Shown: positions 1-7,526 of the stretch, one piece after another
Numbering within the stretch: the stretch's first letter is position 1
Layout: the number at the start of each line of letters is the position of its first letter
Assembly (NCBI GenBank): GCA_030146905.1
Contig: JASLAV010000731.1
Location: forward strand, 1 to 7,701
Source of the DNA: Lentzea sp.
GTDB lineage: Bacteria; Actinomycetota; Actinomycetes; Mycobacteriales; Pseudonocardiaceae
Direction of reading: 5' to 3'
DNA: 7,701 bases
Position numbers and translations under genes: made by a program
Notes under the pieces: model-generated
What the model saw: the letters and a program-made list of their open reading frames with translations, nothing else
The model's database searches: none
What the model was told of the DNA's origin: nothing

Positions 1-85
1 TCACCAGACGAGCGAGTTCCGACTTCGCGTTCGCGTCCAAGACCACTTCAGTTCGCACAGGTCGCTACCTTCGCACACGCCGCCG

Positions 86-859
86 TCACGTGCGTCCGCG
101 CCCACCCACGAAACGCGAGGCCATCTTTCGCAAGACCGCCCTCGGGATCAGCTTCGTGGCGGTCACGATCGCCTTGTACTGCAGGCCGGGGATGGACAGC
201 GGCTTGCCGCGGCGAAGGTCGCGCAGCCCCTCGTGCACCAGCCGGTCGGCGTCGACGTAGAGCCAGCCGGGCGTGCCGGACATGTCGATGTCGGCCCGCT
301 TGTGGAACTCGGTCCGCACGAAACCGGGGCAGAGCGCCATGATCCGCACGCCGGAGCCCTCGGTCGCGAGCGCCATGCCCTCGGAGAACGTCGTCACCCA
401 CGCCTTGTCGGCGCTGTAGCTGGTGCCGCGGCCCGGCAGGAAGCTGGCGACGCTGGACACGTTGATCACGTCGCCCTTGCCGCGGGCCACCATGGCGGGG
501 ATCGCGGCCCTGGACAGGCGCAGCACCGTGGCGACGTTGACGTCGAGCTGGGACTGCAGCTTCTCGACGTCGGTCGCCAGGAACTCGCCGCTGCTGGCGA
601 AGCCCGCGTTGTTGACGAGGAGGTCGACGGCCTGCTCGGCCAGGCGCGCCTCGACCTCGGCGCGCTCGGTGGCGTCGCCCAGGTCGGCCGGCAGGACGTC
701 GACGTGGACGCCGTGGCGGTCGCGCAGCTTCTGCGCGAGCTCTTCGAGCGCGGACGCGGTACGTGCGACCAGCACGAGGTCGTACCCCTCGGCCGCGAGC
801 CTGCGGGCGAAGGCGGCCCCGATCCCGACGGTCGCTCCGGTCACCAGTGCGGTTGGCAT
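86..859 (-). CDS. SDR-family short-chain dehydrogenase/reductase
   Basis: The predicted 257-residue protein is a classical-type NAD(P)-dependent oxidoreductase with a Rossmann fold, probably cytosolic. Visible motifs are the cofactor-binding TGATVGIG (residues 7-14), the ADL acidic turn (58-60), NNAG (83-86), the helix Asn108, the catalytic Ser at 135/136 in NVSSVAS, and YSADK with Tyr148 and Lys152. The PGFVRTEF segment after the active site is also typical. The length suits the family. The ATG at 859 starts directly at the conserved first beta strand. It has no Shine-Dalgarno sequence, but a TANNNT box lies 8 nt upstream, so a leaderless mRNA is likely. The gene lies 48 nt downstream of the membrane-protein gene on the same strand. 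Substrate is not predictable; the basic C-terminus (about 220-257, [30 protein letters not shown] region) resembles acyl/steroid-type SDRs in general only. Family assignment is secure; substrate and pathway are unknown. Confidence 0.93.
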   Translation of the reverse strand: MPTALVTGATVGIGAAFARRLAAEGYDLVLVARTASALEELAQKLRDRHGVHVDVLPADLGDATERAEVEARLAEQAVDLLVNNAGFASSGEFLATDVEKLQSQLDVNVATVLRLSRAAIPAMVARGKGDVINVSSVASFLPGRGTSYSADKAWVTTFSEGMALATEGSGVRIMALCPGFVRTEFHKRADIDMSGTPGWLYVDADRLVHEGLRDLRRGKPLSIPGLQYKAIVTATKLIPRAVLRKMASRFVGGRGRT

Positions 860-867
860 GCCATCGC

Positions 868-873
868 ACGGTA
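868..873 (-). promoter_or_regulatory. candidate leaderless -10 element for the SDR gene
   Basis: On the minus strand TACCGT (TANNNT form) ends 8 nt before the SDR ATG. This is the spacing at which transcription would begin at or next to the start codon. No ribosome-binding sequence is present in between, which fits a leaderless transcript. No good -35 hexamer is visible 16-19 nt upstream, so the call rests on the -10 and its position. Confidence 0.35.
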
Positions 874-907
874 GTCGGAAAACCGCCGGGACGTTACGAG
901 GTGCGGC

Positions 908-1642
908 TCACGGTTGCTTGCGGCCGAACGACGGGCGGTAGACCTCGCCGCCCTCGTCCTCCTCGGCCACCGGCTCCTCGGCCTCGGACGGGTCGGGGTC
1001 GAACGGGTCGATGACGTCCGCCAGCTCACCGATGTCGCGCAGCAGCCGTTCCAGGCGCGCGGGCGACGAGTTCGGCGGGGCGGCGGCCAGCACCCAGTCG
1101 TTCTCCATCCAGACGACGGTGACGTCGCCCCCGATCTCCTCGGCGGCGTCGATCAGGTCCGGAGTGATGATCTTGCGAGCGGCGGGGACGTCCGTGACGA
1201 ACGCGTACCGCGAGCCCACCGGCCCGAGCAGGTCGGGCATCGGCATCTTGTCGTTGTCGCGCTGGAACGGCACCGTCGACAGCCACAGCTCGATCACCAC
1301 CGACAACGCCCGCCGGCAGCGCACGCCGACCAGCACGGAGTTGACCTTGCCGCTGGTCTCGTGGTCGAGCACGTAGACCTGCCGTCGCCCGTCCGCGGTG
1401 AAGGTGGAGCCCGCGACGACGTCACGGGCGAGGCCCGTGCCGTAGTACGCGATGGCGCCCGCTTCCCAGCGAGTCGGCAGCACGTGGTCTGTCTCCTCGA
1501 ACTGCCAGCCGCGCAGGGCAGCCCAACGGCGCCGTTCACGATTACGCGCGGTTCGTTGCGCCCGGTCGGTCGCGAGCAGGGCGAACCCCGCCACACCCGC
1601 CACCGCGGCGACGGTGAACCAGACCCACGCCGGTATGCCCAC
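908..1642 (-). CDS. single-pass membrane protein of unknown function with acidic C-terminal tail
   Basis: The predicted protein has 244 residues. I do not recognise a named function. Residues about 5-24 form one hydrophobic segment. A strongly basic stretch follows (25-39, including RNRERRR), which by the positive-inside rule puts the bulk of the protein in the cytoplasm. Then comes WAALRGWQFEE and a mixed alpha/beta domain (about 45-205), which loosely recalls a common actinobacterial family of membrane-anchored hypothetical proteins; this is recollection, not a search. Residues 212-233 are very rich in Asp, Glu and Pro, and the end is basic (GRKQP). I chose the GTG at 1642 because it precedes the membrane segment directly and has a TANNNT box 6 nt upstream. 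The reading frame stays open to a GTG at 1801, but that extension runs through both hairpins after clpB and is low-complexity Arg/Pro/Ser, so I reject it. It lies 171 bp downstream of clpB and 48 bp upstream of the SDR gene. Confidence 0.8.
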   Translation of the reverse strand: MGIPAWVWFTVAAVAGVAGFALLATDRAQRTARNRERRRWAALRGWQFEETDHVLPTRWEAGAIAYYGTGLARDVVAGSTFTADGRRQVYVLDHETSGKVNSVLVGVRCRRALSVVIELWLSTVPFQRDNDKMPMPDLLGPVGSRYAFVTDVPAARKIITPDLIDAAEEIGGDVTVVWMENDWVLAAAPPNSSPARLERLLRDIGELADVIDPFDPDPSEAEEPVAEEDEGGEVYRPSFGRKQP

Positions 1643-1648
1643 AGCTGA

Positions 1649-1654
1649 AGCGTA
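1649..1654 (-). promoter_or_regulatory. candidate leaderless -10 element for the membrane-protein gene
   Basis: TACGCT on the minus strand (TANNNT) ends 6 nt before the GTG start at 1642, the position expected for leaderless transcription. No Shine-Dalgarno sequence precedes the GTG. A hexamer TTCGTT lies 17 nt further upstream but is a poor -35 match. This box supports the GTG at 1642 over the upstream start. Confidence 0.35.
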
Positions 1655-1725
1655 GTGGGTCGAGGGCGAGGAACGAAGATCACTTCCGCGCGGCGTGCCC
1701 CGGAGACCTATTCGACGTGGTGGAG

Positions 1726-1747
1726 GGTGCCGCACGGATGCGGCACC
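1726..1747 (-). terminator. second hairpin downstream of clpB
   Basis: A perfect 9-bp inverted repeat (GGTGCCGCA / TGCGGCACC) flanks a 4-nt loop, CGGA on the plus strand. It sits 23 nt beyond the first clpB hairpin in the direction of clpB transcription and has no T-run after it. It may act as a back-up terminator in tandem, or fold in the leader of any transcript running on toward the membrane-protein gene. Confidence 0.5.
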
Positions 1748-1770
1748 ACGAAGCCCGGACAGGCGTGGAA

Positions 1771-1806
1771 CACGTGTGGGGGACCCTCGCGGGTCCCCCA
1801 CACGTG
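1771..1806 (-). terminator. clpB terminator: perfect 16-bp hairpin
   Basis: The arms CACGTGTGGGGGACCC and GGGTCCCCCACACGTG are exact reverse complements around a 4-nt loop (TCGC on the plus strand). The stem begins 7 nt after the clpB stop codon. There is no T-run on the minus strand after the stem, which is normal for actinobacterial stem-loop terminators. No gene converges from the other side, so it most likely ends the clpB message or protects its 3' end. Confidence 0.82.
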
Positions 1807-1813
1807 GCCGGGC

Positions 1814-4396
<2,583 letters not shown>

Positions 4397-4454
4397 TCCT
4401 CCACCTCGTGGTCAGCCTTGAGCATGGACCATCATCCCGCACAACGTCAGAAAA

Positions 4455-4475
4455 GTTGAGCCTGTTCCGCTCAAC
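4455..4475. promoter_or_regulatory. HAIR-like operator (probable HspR site) upstream of clpB
   Basis: GTTGAGC, a 7-nt spacer, then GCTCAAC: perfect 7-bp inverted arms with exactly the geometry of the HspR-associated inverted repeat (CTTGAGT-N7-ACTCAAG). The core TTGAG-N9-CTCAA is identical; only the outermost and innermost base of each arm differ, and they do so symmetrically. A single half-site, CTTGAGC, occurs at 4417-4423 nearer the clpB start. The minus-strand TTGAGC inside the repeat could serve as a -35, but no convincing -10 follows. HspR itself is not encoded in the window. The site lies between divergent genes and might also affect the VOC gene. Confidence 0.75.
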
Positions 4476-4542
4476 TACGAGAACGTGACGGACATCCCGA
4501 AAATCGCACGTCCGCCGACACGGGTTGGGCGAAGATCAGCCC

Positions 4543-4926
4543 ATGACGTCCATCATCCACAGCATCACCATCGACGCGCGCGACTCCTACGAGATCGCCT
4601 CGTGGTGGAGCAAGGTCCTCGGCCGGCCGGTGCACCCCGACGACCACCCCGGCGACCCCGAGTGCCTGATCGAGCTGCCGAACGGCATCCGCTGCCTGTT
4701 CATCAACGTGCCGGAGGGCAAGGAGCTGAAGAACCGCCTGCACCTCGACCTGCAGCCGGCCGAGGGCACCCGCGACGAGGAGGTCGAACGCCTCCTCGGC
4801 ATCGGGGCCACGGTCTTCGACGATCAGCGCAGGGCGGACGGCACCGGCTGGGTCACGATGCGCGACCCCGAGGGCAACGAGTTCTGCGTGGAACGCAGCG
4901 CAGCCGAACAGGGCGCGGACTCCTGA
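4543..4926 (+). CDS. VOC-superfamily (glyoxalase-like) protein
   Basis: The predicted protein has 127 residues, a single vicinal-oxygen-chelate module of paired beta-alpha-beta-beta-beta units. Such proteins bind a metal or small ligand; members include glyoxalases, dioxygenases and antibiotic-binding resistance proteins. Visible features are the start strand IIHSITIDARD (4-13), helix SYEIASWWSKVLGRPV (15-30), LHLDL with His67, the helix EEVERLLGIGATV (79-91), and the near-invariant end WVTMRDPEGNEFCVE (103-117), in which Glu117 is the usual metal-ligand position. It best resembles the short actinobacterial glyoxalase-like domain proteins. The ATG at 4543 is preferred; an in-frame TTG at 4525 would add six poorly conserved-looking residues. 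No clear Shine-Dalgarno precedes either; a GAAGAT sequence 6 nt before the ATG might be a leaderless -10. Its last 103 bp overlap the convergent MFS gene. Substrate is unknown. Confidence 0.87.
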   Translation: MTSIIHSITIDARDSYEIASWWSKVLGRPVHPDDHPGDPECLIELPNGIRCLFINVPEGKELKNRLHLDLQPAEGTRDEEVERLLGIGATVFDDQRRADGTGWVTMRDPEGNEFCVERSAAEQGADS

Positions 4927-6482
4927 CCGATGTCACTCGAAAGCACCAACAGCTTGTCCACCGCGGGAGCTGGGTTGTCCACAATCCGCTGGTCAGTATC
5001 CACAGGTGAATCAAGCCCAGTAGCAACCGGCAGTGCGCCAGAACCCGTTGGGGTGATGTCGACGGAGTCCCGCAGCGGCTGCTCCTTGATCAACAGGACC
5101 GCGATCACCGTGGACACCGCGAGCCCGGCGGCGATCAGGAACAACTGACCCATCGCGTCGCCGTAGGAGTCCCGCACCGCCGGGGAGAGGGAGCCGGGGT
5201 CGAGCGTCGTGGTGCTCACGTGGGCCGCCAGCACCGCCCCGAGCACCGAGACGCCGGCCGTCCCGCCCAGCGACCGCAGGAACGTGGCGGTGGAGCTGGC
5301 CGCGCCGAGGTCCGCCATCCCCACGCCGTTCTGCACGGCCAGGACGAGGTTCTGCATGGTCAGCCCGACGCCGACGCCGACCAGCGCCAGGTAGGCGCCC
5401 ATCAGCACCAGGTTGGTCCCGTGGTCGATCGTCCCGAGCAACGCCAGGCCGGCGACCAGCGAGAACGCGCCCCAGACCAGGTAGCTCTTCCACTTGCCGC
5501 TCTTGGCGATCAGCTGACCGCTGACCGTGCTCGAGATGCTCAGGCCCAGCACCAGCGGCACGGTGAGCAGCCCCGCCTTGGTGGGCGAGAACCCCCGCGC
5601 GATCTGGAAGTACTGCCCCATGAACACCGAGGCCCCGAACATCGCCGTGCCCACCGCGACGCCTCCGAGCATCGCCAGCACGACGGTCCGGTTCTTGAAC
5701 AGGTGCAGCGGGATGACCGGTGACGACGCCCGCCGCTCGACGAAGTAGGCGGTGACGACCGCCAGGAGCGCCCCACCGGCGAACAACGCGCTCTCGCCCG
5801 ACAGCCAGGCGAAGTCCTTGCCGGCGAACGACACCCACATGAGGACCAGGCTGACGCCACCGGTGATCAGCGTGGCACCGAGGTAGTCGATCTTCACGTG
5901 CTGCTTCACGGTCGGCAGGTGCAGCGTCTTGTGCAGCACGGCCAGCGCGACCAGCGCCAGCGGCACGCAGACGAAGAAGCACCAGCGCCAGCCCGGCCAG
6001 TCGACGAGGAACCCGCCGACCAGCGGCCCGCCCACGGTGCCCGCCGAGATGACCATGCCGGTGTAGCCGCTGTAGCGGCCGCGTTCACGCGGGCTCAGCA
6101 ACGCGCCGACCACGACCTGGCCGAGCGCCTGCACGCCGCCCATGCCCAGGCCCTGGACGACGCGGAACGCGATGAGCTGCTCCATGTTCTGGCTGAGCCC
6201 CGACAGGACGGAGCCGATCACGAACAGCACGATGCCGGTCTGCAGGAGCATCTTCTTGTCGAAGAGGTCCGCGAGCTTGCCCCACACCGGCGTGCTGGCC
6301 GTGGAGGCGAGCAGCATCGACGTGATGACCCACGTGTACTGGGTCTGCGTGCCCTTGAGCTCGGCCAGGATCGTCGGGAGAGCGTTCGAGACGATGGTGG
6401 AGCTGAGGATCGCGACGAGCAGCGCCACCCAGATGCCGGACAGCGCTTCGAGGATCTCCCGATGCGACGAGGGCCGGTTCAA
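4824..6482 (-). CDS. MFS multidrug efflux transporter, DHA2 type (14 TM)
   Basis: About 552 residues from the TTG at 6482 (554 from the GTG at 6488; numbering here is from the GTG). It should be an inner-membrane proton-coupled drug exporter. About 14 hydrophobic segments are visible between residues 17 and 467. Diagnostic motifs are LSSTIVSNALPTI in TM1 (28-40), motif A GKLADLFDKK (70-79), motif B FRVVQGLGMGG with Arg109, and motif C ending GGPLVGG (153-159), which marks drug antiporters. The usual Asp of the TM1 motif is Ser here; I recall this from an actinobacterial subgroup. The TTG start is favoured because GGAGG (6488-6492) lies 5 nt before it but abuts the GTG. A tail of about 85 residues after the last TM is rich in Ser, Pro, Val and Asp and looks unconserved; its last ~34 codons are antisense to the VOC gene. 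Upstream lies a promoter inside a double operator, so repressor control is likely. The exported compound cannot be predicted. Confidence 0.92.
   Translation of the reverse strand: MNRPSSHREILEALSGIWVALLVAILSSTIVSNALPTILAELKGTQTQYTWVITSMLLASTASTPVWGKLADLFDKKMLLQTGIVLFVIGSVLSGLSQNMEQLIAFRVVQGLGMGGVQALGQVVVGALLSPRERGRYSGYTGMVISAGTVGGPLVGGFLVDWPGWRWCFFVCVPLALVALAVLHKTLHLPTVKQHVKIDYLGATLITGGVSLVLMWVSFAGKDFAWLSGESALFAGGALLAVVTAYFVERRASSPVIPLHLFKNRTVVLAMLGGVAVGTAMFGASVFMGQYFQIARGFSPTKAGLLTVPLVLGLSISSTVSGQLIAKSGKWKSYLVWGAFSLVAGLALLGTIDHGTNLVLMGAYLALVGVGVGLTMQNLVLAVQNGVGMADLGAASSTATFLRSLGGTAGVSVLGAVLAAHVSTTTLDPGSLSPAVRDSYGDAMGQLFLIAAGLAVSTVIAVLLIKEQPLRDSVDITPTGSGALPVATGLDSPVDTDQRIVDNPAPAVDKLLVLSSDIGQESAPCSAALRSTQNSLPSGSRIVTQPVPSALR
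4954..5004 (+). repeat. three DnaA-box-like 9-mers with 21-bp spacing
   Basis: TTGTCCACC (4954-4962), TTGTCCACA (4975-4983) and GTATCCACA (4996-5004) lie in the same orientation with starts exactly 21 bp apart. The middle one equals the known Streptomyces DnaA-box consensus TTGTCCACA. The first differs from it at one position. The third differs at one position from the E. coli-type TTATCCACA. They lie in the DNA for the MFS C-terminal tail, where the same period gives the protein Val-Asp every seven residues (496, 503, 510). The sequence match and spacing are seen directly; DnaA binding is inference. Confidence 0.5.
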
Positions 6483-6498
6483 GCACACCTCCAGTAAT

Positions 6499-6547
6499 TA
6501 GTTGATGTCATACAACTATATCTGGAGATAGTTAGCTAGGACAACTA
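6499..6547. promoter_or_regulatory. double inverted-repeat operator upstream of the MFS gene
   Basis: Four half-sites alternate in orientation: TAGTTG (6499-6504), CAACTA (6513-6518), TAGTTA (6529-6534) and CAACTA (6542-6547). They form TAGTTG-N8-CAACTA and TAGTTA-N7-CAACTA, with centres about 30 bp apart. The two inner half-sites also form AACTAT-N8-ATAGTT (6514-6533). The stretch is AT-rich in a GC-rich genome and covers the probable -10 and -35 of the MFS promoter. This is the layout expected for a dimeric MarR- or TetR-type repressor; neither is encoded next door. Confidence 0.68.
6515..6544 (-). promoter_or_regulatory. probable sigma-A/HrdB-type promoter of the MFS gene
   Basis: On the minus strand TTGTCC (-35, 6544-6539) and TATAGT (-10, 6520-6515) are separated by 18 nt. 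Transcription would begin near 6508, giving a short leader with GGAGG (6492-6488) before the TTG start at 6482. The -10 overlaps the left operator dyad and the -35 overlaps the right one, so a bound repressor would block RNA polymerase. Confidence 0.55.
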
Positions 6548-6619
6548 AATCGGTGGCTGATAGGTCACACCGAGGATCGCGCGAGCGGCTCGAGTCGCCG
6601 TCTCGCCAAGAGCGCATGC

Positions 6620-6665
6620 GACGGCCCCCGCCACCCTCGCCTGAGGAGGGTCGACGGGGGCCGTC
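6620..6665 (-). terminator. terminator hairpin after the flavin-binding protein gene
   Basis: Perfect 11-bp outer arms, GACGGCCCCCG (6620-6630) and CGGGGGCCGTC (6655-6665), enclose a small internal loop and a second 6-bp stem, ACCCTC (6633-6638) with GAGGGT (6646-6651). The stem starts 6 nt beyond the stop codon of the minus-strand gene at 6672. There is no T-run, as with the clpB hairpin. It separates that gene from the MFS promoter. The rest of the intergenic stretch (6551-6619) holds only a near-palindrome at 6585-6598 with no assigned role. Confidence 0.78.
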
Positions 6666-6671
6666 AGCTGT

Positions 6672-7295
6672 TCAGCCGTTCGCGTCGCTCATCTTGTCCG
6701 CCTTCACACCGAAGAAGTCGCCGCCCTTGCGCTTGACGTCGTCGGTGCCCCAGTGCCGGACCCTGTCGACCGGCACCATCCGCGGGATGTGCTTGCGGCA
6801 GTGGACGTAGGCCTCCTGGACCGTCACCACCACCCACCGCTCGACCTTCTTGTCCTCGCTCTCGAACTCCTCCCTGGGAGCGATGCGGGCCTTGCCGTTC
6901 ACGTGCAGGCCGATCAGCTCGTCGGCGAAGTCCACCATCAGCATCCCGACGTGCGGGTTCTCCATGATGTTGCCGAGCGACGCCATCACGCCGTTGCCCC
7001 TGTACTCGGGGTAGACGACGGTCCGGGAATCCAGGACCCTGATGAAACCGGCGGGCCCCGCGCGCAGGGACGAGTCGCACTCCCCGTCCGCGTCGGCGGT
7101 CGAGATGAAGGCCATCTCCATCCGGCCGACGAACTCGGCCATCGCGGGGTTCAGGTGGTCCAGGACCTGGTCCGAGTAGAAGCGTGTGGCGCGATCCCGG
7201 GTCTCCAGGGCACATTGGAGGAAGTGCTCACCTCGTGAGCCGGGCAGGTCGACACGGTCGGGTGAGGAGGGTTCAGTCAACTCAGGCGGGGACAC
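6672..7295 (-). CDS. pyridoxamine 5'-phosphate oxidase-fold flavin-binding protein
   Basis: The predicted protein has 207 residues and belongs to the split-barrel flavin-binding group related to PNPOx (the COG3576 type). Members bind FMN or a similar cofactor; most have no proven reaction. Recognisable segments are RGEHFLQ (21-27), the helix RDRATRFYSDQVLDHLN (33-49), barrel strand MEMAFISTADADGECDSSLRAGPAGF (59-84), the highly conserved PEYRGNGVMASLGNIMENPHVG region (96-117), LMVDF (119-123) and a C-terminal segment with AYVHCRKHIPRM (162-173). The start is uncertain. I chose the GTG at 7295, shortly before the conserved region. The frame is open to ATGs at 7409 and 7412, but those 39 extra residues are basic, unlike the family, and would cover the palindrome at 7366-7375. 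No start has a good Shine-Dalgarno. It is divergent from the globin gene and ends in a strong hairpin. A true PdxH role in vitamin B6 synthesis is unlikely from the sequence. Confidence 0.88.
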   Translation of the reverse strand: MSPPELTEPSSPDRVDLPGSRGEHFLQCALETRDRATRFYSDQVLDHLNPAMAEFVGRMEMAFISTADADGECDSSLRAGPAGFIRVLDSRTVVYPEYRGNGVMASLGNIMENPHVGMLMVDFADELIGLHVNGKARIAPREEFESEDKKVERWVVVTVQEAYVHCRKHIPRMVPVDRVRHWGTDDVKRKGGDFFGVKADKMSDANG

Positions 7296-7365
7296 GCGGC
7301 CAACCCAAGCACGCAAGCGCGCAACCCGGTACAGAAGGACCCTTACTTTCACACTGTTGCGGTAA

Positions 7366-7375
7366 CAACTAGTTG
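7366..7375. promoter_or_regulatory. CAACTAGTTG palindrome between divergent genes
   Basis: A perfect 10-bp palindrome in the region between the flavin-binding protein gene and the globin gene. It contains the same CAACTA and TAGTTG hexamers as the MFS operator, here overlapping. A further GTTG at 7356-7359 gives GTTG-N6-CAAC, and GTTGCG is repeated directly at 7356-7361 and 7372-7377. A weak minus-strand -35, TTGTTA (7368-7363), overlaps it. The rest of the 7296-7526 stretch contains no gene I can support, and I could not assign a promoter for the globin gene. Confidence 0.4.
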
Positions 7376-7526
7376 CGTAGAGTAATCGTGCTTCGCTCGA
7401 AGGTGGCATCAAGGAGCCAGACGGCCATATCAGGGGTTACTGTCCACCCTGTCGGGGGACGGATGCTTGACGAGGACGACAGCGCCTTGCCGGCGCCAAT
7501 CAGAACGTGGAGACTGCGCGCGGACC

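Noticed and set aside
1..85. Possible end of another gene at the left edge
   Set aside because: All frames there are short and none gives a recognisable protein end; no clear hairpin after the SDR gene either.
1643..1801. 53-residue N-terminal extension of the membrane-protein gene to a GTG at 1801
   Set aside because: It begins inside the clpB hairpin, runs through both hairpins, is Arg/Pro/Ser low complexity, and would place the membrane segment far from the N-terminus.
4525..4542. TTG start for the VOC gene
   Set aside because: It adds only GEDQP-type residues before a well-placed ATG and has no better ribosome-binding sequence. It cannot be fully excluded.
4397..4542. CIRCE (HrcA) element upstream of clpB
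   Set aside because: No TTAGCACTC or GAGTGCTAA sequence is present; only the HAIR-type repeat is seen.
6553..6810. 85-codon plus-strand frame upstream of the MFS gene, checked as a possible repressor gene
   Set aside because: Arg/Pro/Ser-rich translation with no helix-turn-helix; it crosses the terminator hairpin and runs antisense into the PNPOx-fold gene.
7296..7412. 39-residue N-terminal extension of the PNPOx-fold protein to the ATG at 7412
   Set aside because: Basic, family-atypical residues; the extension would cover the palindrome and probable promoter. Kept only as an alternative.
7442..7460. Small hairpin GTCC-A-CCC / GGG-GGAC upstream of the globin gene
   Set aside because: Seven base pairs with a bulge is expected by chance in GC-rich DNA, and there is no supporting context.
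7467..7472. TTGACG as a -35 for the globin gene
   Set aside because: No -10-like hexamer lies 16-19 nt downstream; that stretch is GC-only.
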